Assembly: GCA_946481695.1 (NCBI GenBank)
Contig: CAMLON010000034.1
Location: 1-17,746 of the forward strand
DNA: 17,746 bases
DNA from: an uncultured Bartonella sp.
Lineage (GTDB): Bacteria > Pseudomonadota > Alphaproteobacteria > Rhizobiales > Rhizobiaceae
Reading direction: 5' to 3'
A program made the position numbers and the translations under genes. Numbering within the stretch: position 1 is the first letter of the stretch; each line of letters starts with the position of its first letter. Under the pieces are notes generated by a model. The model did no database searches and was not told the origin of the DNA. It worked only from the letters and a program-made list of their open reading frames with translations. This document shows, piece after piece, positions 5,930 to 14,229 of this stretch.

Positions 5930-7525
5930 TCACGCCTTGGGGGCTGCATTTTTCACTTCATCATCAACATGCGGAATGAATTTCTCGAAGTTTTTGATGA
6001 ACATGCCTGCAAGCTTCTTGACCTGTTCGTCATAGGCGGCTTTGTCTTTCCATGTCGAACGCGGATCAAGAATTTTCGAATCCACTCCGGCAACTGCATT
6101 CGGTACCATAAAGCCGAAATTCTCGTCTTTGCGGAATTCGACATTTTTGAGCGAACCGTCCAATGCAGCGTTCAGCAATGCACGGGTTGCCTTGATCGGC
6201 ATACGGCTGCCAACTCCGTAAGGACCACCGGTCCAACCGGTATTGATGAGCCAGCAATCAACATGGTGTTCGGCAATTTTCTTGCGTAAAAGATTGCCGT
6301 AAACGGAAGGATGACGCGGCATGAATGGCGCGCCGAAGCATGTCGAGAACGTTGCTTCCGGTTCGGTTACACCTTTTTCGGTACCAGCAACCTTGGCTGT
6401 ATAGCCGGACAGGAAGTGGTACATGGCTTGTGCCGGTGTGAGTTTGGCAATCGGCGGGATAACGCCAAAAGCATCGGCGGTCAGCATGATGATGTTTTTA
6501 GGCTGTCCACCCTTACCCGTTTTACTTGCGTTATCAACAAAATAGATCGGATAGGCGGCACGTGTATTTTCAGTCAGAGAACCGTCATTGAAATCGGGCT
6601 CGCGGTCTTTGTCGAGGACGACGTTTTCAAGAATAGTACCGAAACGCTGGGTTGTGGAATAGATAACCGGTTCCGCTTCGGCAGAGAGCCGGATGACCTT
6701 GGCATAGCAACCGCCTTCAAAATTGAAGACGCCGTCATTGCCCCAACCATGTTCGTCATCGCCGATCAATGTGCGGCTTGCATCGGCAGAAAGCGTTGTT
6801 TTACCGGTTCCCGAAAGCCCGAAGAAAACAGCAGTATCGCCTTTTGGCCCTTCATTGGCTGAAGAGTGCATCGGCATAACGCCTTTTTCAGGCAGAATAT
6901 AGTTCAATGCGGTGAAGACCGACTTTTTCATTTCGCCGGCATAGGATGTGCCGCCAATCAGAACGATAAGCCGTGTAAGATCACAGGCAATGACTGTCTC
7001 GGAACGTGTTCCATGACGCTTCGGATCAGCACGGAAAGACGGCAGATTGATAATCGTCATCTGCGGAACATATGATTCAAGTGCTTTTTTATCCGGACGG
7101 ATGAGGAGGTTACGGATGAAAACGGCGTGCCAGGCATATTCGGAGGCAACGCGTGCTCTGATCGAGTTTTCATGATCCGCACCGCCGATAAGATCTTCGA
7201 CAAACAGGTCGCGTCCTTTGGCATGTTCGACAAAATCGGCAAACAACTGGTCAAAATGTTCCTGACTCATCGGTTTGTTGTTGTCCCACCAGATATTGGG
7301 TTCGGTTTCTTTTGTGCGAACGATGAACTTGTCTTTTGCTGAACGGCCGGTAAATTGGCCTGTATAGGCAACAAGCGCTCCTTCGGCTGTCAACTTCGCT
7401 TCGTTGCGACGAATTGCTTCTTCATAAAGAAAAGGCGGTTTCAAATTGTAGTAAACATTGCCCAAATCTTTAAAACCGAAGCTTTTGAGTGAAGCCTTTG
7501 GATTGAATATGCCAGTCTCTTTCAT
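5930..7525 (-). CDS. pckA: phosphoenolpyruvate carboxykinase (ATP)
   Basis: A 531-residue enzyme, the usual length for ATP-type PEPCK. It converts oxaloacetate plus ATP to phosphoenolpyruvate, CO2 and ADP, the entry step of gluconeogenesis (EC 4.1.1.49). Visible motifs are the substrate-site [15 protein letters not shown] near residue 55, the kinase-1a loop GLSGTGKT at 236-243 followed by TLSAD, the metal site [10 protein letters not shown] shortly after, and NFEGGCYAK. The start is set at ATG 7525, where GGAGGT lies four bases upstream and the protein begins [18 protein letters not shown] as in rhizobial PckA. Reading further upstream adds 30 residues unlike the family. It is divergent from chvI, as in other Rhizobiales, where the ChvI system is tied to growth on organic acids. 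A strong terminator follows. Confidence 0.97.
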   Translation of the reverse strand: MKETGIFNPKASLKSFGFKDLGNVYYNLKPPFLYEEAIRRNEAKLTAEGALVAYTGQFTGRSAKDKFIVRTKETEPNIWWDNNKPMSQEHFDQLFADFVEHAKGRDLFVEDLIGGADHENSIRARVASEYAWHAVFIRNLLIRPDKKALESYVPQMTIINLPSFRADPKRHGTRSETVIACDLTRLIVLIGGTSYAGEMKKSVFTALNYILPEKGVMPMHSSANEGPKGDTAVFFGLSGTGKTTLSADASRTLIGDDEHGWGNDGVFNFEGGCYAKVIRLSAEAEPVIYSTTQRFGTILENVVLDKDREPDFNDGSLTENTRAAYPIYFVDNASKTGKGGQPKNIIMLTADAFGVIPPIAKLTPAQAMYHFLSGYTAKVAGTEKGVTEPEATFSTCFGAPFMPRHPSVYGNLLRKKIAEHHVDCWLINTGWTGGPYGVGSRMPIKATRALLNAALDGSLKNVEFRKDENFGFMVPNAVAGVDSKILDPRSTWKDKAAYDEQVKKLAGMFIKNFEKFIPHVDDEVKNAAPKA

Positions 7526-7897
7526 AGTACCTCCGCTATTGCCCTTAAAAGCAACAAATGGCCCACACGATTGTGAGTGTTTCCTCCTAAAATCAGAAAA
7601 AATATTAAATATCAAATATTTAATCGATTTAAAAAAATTTAATTTTTTTAAAAGATGCAGTTAATGAAACTTCACCATGTGACCCGCGTTTATCCTGACG
7701 TAACAAAGAAAGGCATTTTTCGTTATTGAATCAAAGACTTTCGTGATCTCTGCCACAATTTGTACCACATTTGTTTTGCAAAAGCGTTCAAGACACCCAT
7801 ATAAAGAAAACATATGTGTAAAAATAAACAGCGACGTTTCAAACATTGAATGGAATGTTGCAGCAAAAATAAAACCGCAAGAAAGAGTCGGAAAACT
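7526..7897. promoter_or_regulatory. shared pckA/chvI divergent control region
   Basis: 372 bases between the divergent starts. A possible chvI promoter is TTGCAA (7776-7781), an 18-base spacer and TATAAA (7800-7805), some 90 bases before the chvI start. Near pckA lie its GGAGGT site and a second AGGAGG (complement of 7583-7588) about 60 bases upstream. An A/T-rich block is at 7597-7650. A GTTAATGAAAC inverted repeat at 7661-7671 could be a regulator site. No reading frame here looks real. Confidence 0.45.
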
Positions 7898-8620
7898 ATG
7901 AAAGATATTGCAACCACGACACAGACAATTGCACTTGTCGATGACGATCGCAACATTCTGACATCGGTGTCGATAGCCCTCGAATCGGAGGGCTACCGCG
8001 TAGAGACCTACACGGATGGTGCTTCAGCCCTTGAAGGTTTGACAGCAAGGCCACCCAATCTTGCAATCTTCGATATCAAGATGCCCCGGATGGACGGTAT
8101 GGAGTTGTTACGGCGCTTGCGCCAGAAGTCCGATCTGCCGGTTATTTTTCTCACCTCGAAGGATGACGAGATCGACGAGCTTTTCGGCCTGAAAATGGGG
8201 GCGGACGATTTTATCACCAAGCCGTTTTCCCAACGCCTCCTCGTCGAACGCGTCAAGGCGGTTCTAAGACGTGCGGCGGCTCGCGGCGAACCGGTCAAGG
8301 CCAATACCCAGGCCGCTACTTCGATTGAACGCGGCGATCTTGTTATGGATCAGGAGCGTCATACTTGCACATGGAAAGGTGAACCGGTTATTTTGACAGT
8401 GACCGAGTTTCTTATTTTGCAGGCACTTGCACAGCGCCCAGGAGTGGTCAAAAGCCGGGATTCGCTCATGGATGCTGCTTATGACGATCAGGTTTATGTC
8501 GACGATCGCACCATTGACAGCCATATCAAAAGGTTGCGTAAAAAGTTTAAGCAGGTTGATAACGATTTTGAAATGATTGAAACTCTTTACGGAGTTGGCT
8601 ACCGGTTTCGCGAAGTATAA
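7898..8620 (+). CDS. chvI: ChvI/BatR two-component response regulator
   Basis: A 240-residue OmpR-type regulator. The receiver domain (residues 10-128) has the acidic pocket LVDDD (14-18), the phosphoacceptor D59 in [13 protein letters not shown], and the LTSKDD and DDFITKPF segments. The C-terminal winged-helix domain has [30 protein letters not shown] and the closing GVGYRF. The sequence is essentially the ChvI/BatR/BvrR sequence of Rhizobiales; this regulator responds to acid or host-like conditions and controls envelope and virulence or symbiosis genes. The start is set at ATG 7898 because [17 protein letters not shown] is the family N-terminus; the ATG at 7850 would add 16 unlike residues. 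chvG follows after 138 bases. Confidence 0.97.
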   Translation: MKDIATTTQTIALVDDDRNILTSVSIALESEGYRVETYTDGASALEGLTARPPNLAIFDIKMPRMDGMELLRRLRQKSDLPVIFLTSKDDEIDELFGLKMGADDFITKPFSQRLLVERVKAVLRRAAARGEPVKANTQAATSIERGDLVMDQERHTCTWKGEPVILTVTEFLILQALAQRPGVVKSRDSLMDAAYDDQVYVDDRTIDSHIKRLRKKFKQVDNDFEMIETLYGVGYRFREV

Positions 8621-8758
8621 AGCCGGTAAAGGTATAACGATTATCCCGCTCATCAAAGCCGGTTTATTTGGTTGGTAGCGGGATAGTTCAGGTTTTAACA
8701 GTTAGCGGAAGCGTATATCCTGGCATATGCTTTTGCTCTGAAAGGTGCGGGCGACCGG

Positions 8759-10546
8759 ATGGTTTCCGAGGAAGCAACAGCGGGCACAGAGGGAAAAACA
8801 GAAAAAGGGCAGCATTCCCGCAAGACGACCCGTTTCGGGCGCTTGCGCAGGCGCGGCCATTATCTGTTCGAGCAGCTTCTTTTCTCAAGTTTGACTCGCC
8901 GTATCGTTATTCTCAACCTTGCGGCACTTTGTGTGCTTGTTGCGGGCATTATGTATCTCAACCAGTTTCGGGACGGTTTGATTGACGCCAAGATCGAATC
9001 ATTGCGCACACAAGGAAAGATTATTGCCGGTGCAATTGCCGCTTCGGCAACGGTTGACACCAATTCTATTCTGATTGATCCGGAAAAACTCATGGAGTTG
9101 CAGGCAGGTGAAAGCATTACGCCGAAAGCGGAATCGACAGATAATTGGGATTTTCCGATTAATCCGGAACGTGTTGCGCCGCTATTGCGCAATGTCATTT
9201 CACCGGAGACAACGCGTGCCCGCATTTATGACCGGGATGCCAATCTGCTTCTTGATTCAATGGTGCTCTATTCGAGTGGTCAGGTTTTAAGTTACAATCT
9301 TCCGCCTATTGCCGAAGATAAGCCCGGTCTTATCGAACGGTTCAGAAACTGGCTCACCAACACGATTTACGGCAACGATATTGCTGTTGATAAAGACCAA
9401 TTGGGCGGAAACGGGGCGGTTTATCCGGAAGTTGTCAAAGCCATGAACGGAATTCTGGCAACAGCACAAAGGCGTAATTCGCAAGGCGAACTGGTTGTTT
9501 CTGTTGCTGTTCCGGTACAGCGTTATCATTCCGTGGTTGGTGTTTTGTTATTGTCGACAGCCGGATCCGATATCGACAATATTGTAACAGCGGAACGGCT
9601 CGCAATTTTCAAAGTTTTTGCGGTTGTCGCGGCTGTTCTTCTGGTTCTCTCGCTGTTTCTTGCTTATACGATTGCCAATCCCTTGCGAAAATTGTCGGCA
9701 GCGGCTGACCGTGTCCGTCATGGCACCAACAAGCGTGTCGAAATTCCTGATTTTTCGGATAGGCAAGATGAAGTGGGGCATTTGTCAACATCAATCCGCG
9801 ATATGACTGATGCGCTCTATACACGTATCGAGGCGATTGAACAATTTGCAGCCGACGTCAGCCATGAATTGAAAAATCCGCTAACTTCGCTCAGAAGTGC
9901 AGTTGAAACATTGCCGCTTGCCAAAACGCATGAAGCGCGCGAACGGCTCTTTGATATTATCCAGCAGGATGTGCGCCGTCTTGATCGTCTCATTACCGAT
10001 ATTTCCGATGCTTCGCGGCTTGATGCGGAACTTGCACGCGAGACATCCGACAAAGTGGATATGGTTGCTTTGCTTGATAATATTGTAAGAGCATCGAGAG
10101 AAGTGCGTCGCAACAAGGTTTCGGCAACCATCGAACTCGAAATAAAGCCGCGTAATGGAGGCAAAAAATATATCGTCGCAGGCCATGATCTCCGTTTGGG
10201 GCAGGTGGTATCCAATCTGATTGAAAATGCACGTTCTTTTATTCCTCCCGAAAACGGAAAAATAAAACTTGCTATGCATGCCGAAGGTTCAAAACTGGTT
10301 TTGACGGTGGAAGATAATGGTCCGGGAATTCGTGCCGAAAAAATCGACCGGATTTTTGAACGCTTTTATACAGATCGTCCGGGTGCCGAGTCATTCGGTA
10401 AAAATTCGGGGCTTGGACTTTCGATAAGTCGCCAGATTATTGAAGCGCATAATGGGACTTTGACAGCGGAAAATATCTATTCCGACAAAGACCCTGATAA
10501 AAAACTGGGTGCACGTTTTATTATCGTCTTGCCACTCGAAAAATAA
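8759..10546 (+). CDS. chvG: ChvG/BatS sensor histidine kinase
   Basis: A 595-residue inner-membrane kinase. The order is: a basic cytoplasmic tail (1-46), TM1 (about 49-67, IVILNLAALCVLVAGIMYL), a periplasmic sensor of some 215 residues, TM2 (about 282-306), HAMP, a HisKA domain with H369 in FAADVSHELKNPL, and a HATPase domain with N486 (NLIENARS), DNGPGI from D519 and GLGLS. The periplasmic segments SPETTRARIYDRDANLLLDS and the RTQGKIIAGAIAASAT stretch are typical of ChvG/ExoS/BvrS. It phosphorylates ChvI; in rhizobia the periplasmic regulator ExoR restrains this kinase (not in this window). The start codon lacks a strong Shine-Dalgarno. hprK follows after 29 bases, probably in the same transcript. 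Confidence 0.97.
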   Translation: MVSEEATAGTEGKTEKGQHSRKTTRFGRLRRRGHYLFEQLLFSSLTRRIVILNLAALCVLVAGIMYLNQFRDGLIDAKIESLRTQGKIIAGAIAASATVDTNSILIDPEKLMELQAGESITPKAESTDNWDFPINPERVAPLLRNVISPETTRARIYDRDANLLLDSMVLYSSGQVLSYNLPPIAEDKPGLIERFRNWLTNTIYGNDIAVDKDQLGGNGAVYPEVVKAMNGILATAQRRNSQGELVVSVAVPVQRYHSVVGVLLLSTAGSDIDNIVTAERLAIFKVFAVVAAVLLVLSLFLAYTIANPLRKLSAAADRVRHGTNKRVEIPDFSDRQDEVGHLSTSIRDMTDALYTRIEAIEQFAADVSHELKNPLTSLRSAVETLPLAKTHEARERLFDIIQQDVRRLDRLITDISDASRLDAELARETSDKVDMVALLDNIVRASREVRRNKVSATIELEIKPRNGGKKYIVAGHDLRLGQVVSNLIENARSFIPPENGKIKLAMHAEGSKLVLTVEDNGPGIRAEKIDRIFERFYTDRPGAESFGKNSGLGLSISRQIIEAHNGTLTAENIYSDKDPDKKLGARFIIVLPLEK

Positions 10547-10575
10547 TATTTCCCTTTTAAAACAAGGAACAGATT

Positions 10576-11043
10576 GTGTCCGAAAGCGCTGAACACCCCC
10601 TCATACTTCATGCAAATTGTCTTATCCTTGGGGAGAAAGGTGTTTTACTTACCGGAGCTTCCGCATCCGGTAAATCGGCACTTACTCTGGCTTTGATTGA
10701 ACGCGCCTCATGGGCGGGGCATAATGGCTGTCTTGTCAGTGATGATTATACGCGATTATTCCCGCAACGCGGAAAGCTTTACGGACAAGTGCCGGAAGAA
10801 CTTGCCGGTGGCATAGAAATCAGGGGAGCCGGTCTTTATCAAATGCCTTTCCGCAGAGAAACGGCAATTGACTTCATAGTTTTATTATCAAATGATGGCG
10901 AGCGCTATCCTTCGGGTAAGACAATAACCTATTGTGGTATAGAACGCCCGCTTTATACTCTTCCGACTTTCGATCGTGCAGATGCGATCACCATTTGTCA
11001 GGCGATTGAAGCATTTTGTTTCAAAACAGCTTGGAAGAAATGA
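10576..11043 (+). CDS. hprK: HPr kinase/phosphorylase, short alphaproteobacterial form
   Basis: A 155-residue protein, about half the length of Firmicutes HprK. It holds only the C-terminal kinase domain. Walker A is GASASGKS (27-34), followed by LVSDDYTRL (about 53) and the family signature EIRGAGLYQMPF (about 81-92). The N-terminal domain of the full-length form is absent, as is normal in Rhizobiales. It phosphorylates and dephosphorylates a serine on HPr, whose gene lies two genes downstream. The start is GTG at 10576 with AAGGAAC a few bases upstream. The tight spacing after chvG suggests co-transcription and couples the PTS to the ChvG/ChvI system. Confidence 0.92.
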   Translation: MSESAEHPLILHANCLILGEKGVLLTGASASGKSALTLALIERASWAGHNGCLVSDDYTRLFPQRGKLYGQVPEELAGGIEIRGAGLYQMPFRRETAIDFIVLLSNDGERYPSGKTITYCGIERPLYTLPTFDRADAITICQAIEAFCFKTAWKK

Positions 11044-11104
11044 ATTTAGCCAGTTAAATCATGTTGAAAAACAATATTTTTCTTGCGTGGATAAAGATTT
11101 TTCT

Positions 11105-11128
11105 TGGCAGGGAAGAAAACCCCTGCCA
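11105..11128 (+). promoter_or_regulatory. hairpin between hprK and manX
   Basis: TGGCAGGG (11105-11112) and CCCTGCCA (11121-11128) make an eight-base perfect stem with an eight-base loop. No T-run follows, so it is unlikely to be a full terminator. It could be an RNA-processing or stabilising element that sets different levels for hprK and the PTS genes. Confidence 0.45.
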
Positions 11129-11197
11129 CAATAAAGAACTTACTGTTGATTTCCAAGTGACAAAACAGTTGGGGCGCTGGTGACAGGAGCATTGTGA

Positions 11198-11605
11198 ATG
11201 ATCGGACTCGTGCTTGTAACGCACGGCAGATTGGCTGAAGAATTTTTACATGCGGTCGAGCATGTTGTAGGTCCTCAGGAGAAATTTGCCACCGTGTGTA
11301 TTGGCCCTGATGATGATATGGATCAACGTCGAAATGATATTGTAGAAGCTGTCGCCTCGGTCGATGGTGGACAAGGTGTCATCATTCTGACTGATATGTT
11401 CGGTGGAACGCCTTCCAATCTTGCTATTTCAATCATGCAGGAAGGCAAGATTGAAGTGATTGCCGGTGTCAATTTGCCAATGCTTATCAAACTCACATCA
11501 GTGCGCCAATGTAATGATATTGAATTGATCGACGCATTGAAAGCCGCTCAGGATGCCGGACGCAAATATATCAATGTTCCAAGCATGTTGTTATCGGACG
11601 AATAG
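11198..11605 (+). CDS. manX: PTS mannose-type EIIA component
   Basis: A 135-residue EIIA of the mannose/fructose superfamily. The N-terminus MIGLVLVTHGRLAEEFL carries the phosphorylated H9. GVIILTDMFGGTPSNLA (about 61-77) and the later VIAGVNLPMLIKL are family hallmarks. It takes phosphate from HPr (ptsH, next gene). No EIIB, EIIC or EIID gene is present, so as in other Rhizobiales it probably has a signalling role, not sugar uptake. An AGGAG-type site precedes ATG 11198. The 154-base gap after hprK contains a hairpin; ptsH follows after only 23 bases. Confidence 0.95.
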   Translation: MIGLVLVTHGRLAEEFLHAVEHVVGPQEKFATVCIGPDDDMDQRRNDIVEAVASVDGGQGVIILTDMFGGTPSNLAISIMQEGKIEVIAGVNLPMLIKLTSVRQCNDIELIDALKAAQDAGRKYINVPSMLLSDE

Positions 11606-11628
11606 ATAAACAGTTCTGTGCGGGAAAA

Positions 11629-11907
11629 ATGGACATTTCTTTCAAAAGACAATTAGTTATTTCTAACAAACGTGGTCTCCATGCCCGCGCATCGGCAAAG
11701 TTTGTACAAACTGTTGACGGTTTTGACGCTATTGTCGAAGTGGAAAAAGATGGCCAGACCGTTGGTGGCAATTCGATTATGGGACTGATGATGTTGGCAG
11801 CCTCGCAAGGGAGCACGATAGACGTGACCACACATGGGCAGCAGGCAGCCGAAGTGCTCGATGCCTTGGAAAAACTTGTAAATGACAAGTTTGGCGAAGA
11901 AAGCTGA
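11629..11907 (+). CDS. ptsH: HPr phosphocarrier protein
   Basis: A 92-residue HPr. The active-site loop KRGLHARASAKF has H18, phosphorylated by EI. The regulatory serine site is S49 in GGNSIMGLMMLAA, the target of HprK. Both sites are intact, so it can take part in both phosphorylation branches. EI (ptsP or ptsI) is not in the window. It is the last gene of the chvI-chvG-hprK-manX-ptsH run, 23 bases after manX. In several Rhizobiales ahcY follows here, but it does not in this window. No obvious terminator is seen after the stop. Confidence 0.95.
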   Translation: MDISFKRQLVISNKRGLHARASAKFVQTVDGFDAIVEVEKDGQTVGGNSIMGLMMLAASQGSTIDVTTHGQQAAEVLDALEKLVNDKFGEES

Positions 11908-12411
11908 AATCCTTTTAACTTTTGTTATGGATCACTTGAGCTCTGATAATTAATTACAGTTCTCGACGTTTTGACGCGGTATAACGCATTAAAAACAGCT
12001 TTTTATCAGGGTTCAGTTTCATCTCTCCCGTTATTTTCACACCGGAAATTGTGTGACCGACCAACACATTTATTTTTTAAGAACATTACGGGTTTTTTTG
12101 TATGGCCTTGTTGGCAATCTTGTTCCATTTAAAAACGTGACTATCTCATCAACAAGTTACACCGTTTCGTAAGGCGGGTTAAAAAAGTCCGGTTGTGACG
12201 TTTGAAGAATTCCAATAAAAAACTAATCCGGCGGGCAGCAAACAGGGACATTTTTATAGTCTGATCATCCAATTTGACTTTAAAAAGATTAAATGACCAC
12301 AAGGTTTATGAGTGCTTTCCGGTGTTTGGTTACCACTTTCGAAGTGCTTGCACTAAAATGACAAGGTTGAAAAAAGCCGCCAATAGTTACGGGATTTGAG
12401 AAGGTCGACAT
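11908..12411. other. 504-bp intergenic region, no convincing gene
   Basis: Between ptsH and the TRIC-type gene, both plus strand. No frame here has a good start or family match. Small inverted repeats are CACAC (12038-12042) with GTGTG (12051-12055), and CACTT-TCG-AAGTG at 12334-12346, the second close to the downstream gene and a possible operator. A T-run GGGTTTTTTTG at about 12099 has no strong stem before it. There is no recognisable tRNA. Confidence 0.5.
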
Positions 12412-13035
12412 ATGCTTCTTCATTCGATTGACGTTATCGGGACTTTTGTGTTTGCATTAAGCGGTACCAGTGCCGGTATACGGCGCGGTTTTGATTTTTT
12501 TGGCGTATTTGTGGTTGCAATGGCCACCGCCTGCGGTGGCGGTATCATGCGTGACCTTTGTTTGGGAGCGACACCACCGGTAGGCCTCACCAATATCGAA
12601 TATTTTATTGCAATAATAGGTGCAGTCTTGCTCGGCATTTTTTGTCAGGGATTGATTATCAGGATGGAAAAACCGACCCTTTGGTTTGATGCTTTGGGAT
12701 TGGGTTTTTTTGCTGCCTTCGGTTCGGACAAAGCCTATCAGATAACCGGCAATATCCAGATAGCAATTATCCTCGGATGTGCAAGTGCTGTAGGAGGGGG
12801 GTGTGTACGCGATATTTTGACCGGTCGCACACCGATAATTTTTAGCAAGGAAATTTATGCAAGTGCCGCGATTGTCGGCTCGGCTATTGTTCTTTTAGGG
12901 TCGGCAAGGCTTATATCGCCAACCATTGCTATATGGGCAGCAATTGCGGTTTGTACCTTTATCCGCATCATATCAATGCATTATCAGATCAATCTTCCAC
13001 CCATTACATTGAAAACGCCAAATCGCCCGAAATAG
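12412..13035 (+). CDS. TRIC/YicG-type trimeric cation channel family membrane protein
   Basis: A 207-residue, very hydrophobic protein with about seven membrane helices. It is built from two internally similar halves, each with the family's glycine-rich motif: ACGGGIMRDLCLGATPP (about 41) and AVGGGCVRDILTGRTP (about 126). This duplicated GGGxxRD signature is that of the UPF0126/YicG family, whose members form trimeric K+-permeable channels (prokaryotic TRIC). GTFVFALSGTSAGIRRG near the N-terminus is also typical. The physiological ion and role are not known from sequence. AAGG seven bases before ATG 12412 supports the start. The C-terminal tail (PPITLKTPNRPK) is cytoplasmic or disordered. It is followed by the oxidoreductase gene after 96 bases. 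Confidence 0.92.
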   Translation: MLLHSIDVIGTFVFALSGTSAGIRRGFDFFGVFVVAMATACGGGIMRDLCLGATPPVGLTNIEYFIAIIGAVLLGIFCQGLIIRMEKPTLWFDALGLGFFAAFGSDKAYQITGNIQIAIILGCASAVGGGCVRDILTGRTPIIFSKEIYASAAIVGSAIVLLGSARLISPTIAIWAAIAVCTFIRIISMHYQINLPPITLKTPNRPK

Positions 13036-13131
13036 ACCGCATGTCGCGGGTAGATTCCAACTTGACGTTTGTTGACAGCCGGCTTTCCGAAGTCCATCTT
13101 TTGATTGGAAAATACGAAAGGAAAATCAGTA

Positions 13132-14151
13132 ATGGAAGAAATCCGTTCAACACGCATTGTGCTCTCGTCCCGTCCGCACGGACTCCCTGTTAAAGACAAT
13201 TTTGCTTTTGAAACAGTCAAGCTTCCGGAACCGAAGAGTGGCGAAGTGTTGATAAAGATCATTTATCTTTCACTGGATCCTTATATGCGCCAACGTATGT
13301 CGGATGAGCCTTCCTATGATAAGCCGGTTGCTATCGGTGATGTCATGATCGGTGGTACTGTGGGGGAAGTTGTCATTTCCAACCACAAAGATTTCAAGAA
13401 AGGCGACAAGGTTTTATCGGCAAGCGGCTGGCAGAGTTACAGCATAGAAAAAGGTGAAAACTTAAAAAAACTCGACAATTTTGACGCGCCACTATCAACC
13501 GCTTTGGGTATTCTTGGTATGCCGGGTTTTACAGCCTATGCCGGAATGCGCAACATTGGTAAACCGAAAAAGGGCGAGACGGTGGTTGTTGCCGCAGCAA
13601 CCGGAACTGTCGGGTCCATGGTCGGGCAACTCGCGAAAATCGCTGGTGCTAAGGCAGTCGGCATTGCCGGTGGTCCGGAAAAATGTGCTTTTGGCCGTGA
13701 TGTGTTGGGTTTTGATGTCATGCTCGACCACAAAAGCAGCGATTTTGCCGAACGCCTCGCCAAGGCCTGCCCGGAAGGTATTGACGTTTACTATGAAAAT
13801 GTCGGCGGAAAGGTGTGGGACGCGGTATTTCCCCTTTTAAATCCTTTTGCCCGTATACCTGTTTGTGGTTTGATCGCCCAATATAACGGCGTCAAGAATG
13901 CGAGCCACGATGTTGACCGCTTACCGGAATTGATGAGAACGATTCTTATAAAAAGTTTGCTTGTTCGCGGTTTTATCGAGCGGGAATTCGAGCAGCAAAG
14001 ACCTGAATTCATTGTTCAGGCACAAGAATGGTTGAAAAAGGGTCACCTTAAATATCGTGAAGATATTACTGAAGGTTTGGAAAACGCACCGGAAGCATTT
14101 ATCGGCCTTCTTCAGGGTAAAAATTTCGGTAAAGTCATCATCCGTTTATAG
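13132..14151 (+). CDS. curA: CurA-type NADP-dependent medium-chain oxidoreductase
   Basis: A 339-residue zinc-independent MDR-family enzyme. Near the N-terminus is SSRPHGLPVKDNFAFE, then LSLDPYMRQRM and GGTVGEVV, the signature of the YncB/CurA (NADPH-dependent curcumin reductase) and leukotriene B4 dehydrogenase group. The nucleotide-binding motif is AATGTVGS (155-162) followed by MVGQLAKIAGAKAVGIAGG. The later YYENVGGKVWDAV and PVCGLIAQYN also fit. Zinc-ligand cysteines are absent, as expected. It reduces the C=C bond of alpha,beta-unsaturated ketones with NADPH; the natural substrate is unknown and the curA name is by subfamily. The start is ATG 13132 with AAAGGA about ten bases upstream; a TTG at 13105 is less likely. 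It ends convergently with the binding-protein gene. Confidence 0.9.
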   Translation: MEEIRSTRIVLSSRPHGLPVKDNFAFETVKLPEPKSGEVLIKIIYLSLDPYMRQRMSDEPSYDKPVAIGDVMIGGTVGEVVISNHKDFKKGDKVLSASGWQSYSIEKGENLKKLDNFDAPLSTALGILGMPGFTAYAGMRNIGKPKKGETVVVAAATGTVGSMVGQLAKIAGAKAVGIAGGPEKCAFGRDVLGFDVMLDHKSSDFAERLAKACPEGIDVYYENVGGKVWDAVFPLLNPFARIPVCGLIAQYNGVKNASHDVDRLPELMRTILIKSLLVRGFIEREFEQQRPEFIVQAQEWLKKGHLKYREDITEGLENAPEAFIGLLQGKNFGKVIIRL

Positions 14152-14167
14152 TGGCGCTGAAAACTTG

Positions 14168-14223
14168 ATAATGGTGCTGCCAGATAGCACCATTATTCGG
14201 GGACTTTTCAAAATCCTTTTGAA
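14168..14223. terminator. bidirectional terminator between convergent genes
   Basis: ATAATGGTGCT (14168-14178) and AGCACCATTAT (14186-14196) form a perfect 11-base stem with a seven-base loop. A second hairpin, TTCAAAA (14207-14213) with TTTTGAA (14217-14223), follows. They lie between the stops of the oxidoreductase and the binding-protein gene. T-runs are short. Confidence 0.6.
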
Positions 14224-14229
14224 GAGCCT

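Noticed and set aside
5720..6862. Plus-strand frames of 180-190 codons opposite arfB and pckA
   Set aside because: They lie antisense to clearly recognised enzymes, have no ribosome binding sites and encode no recognisable family.
10576..11043. Truncated, broken hprK
   Set aside because: The missing N-terminal domain is normal for the short alphaproteobacterial form; the Walker A motif and signature are intact.
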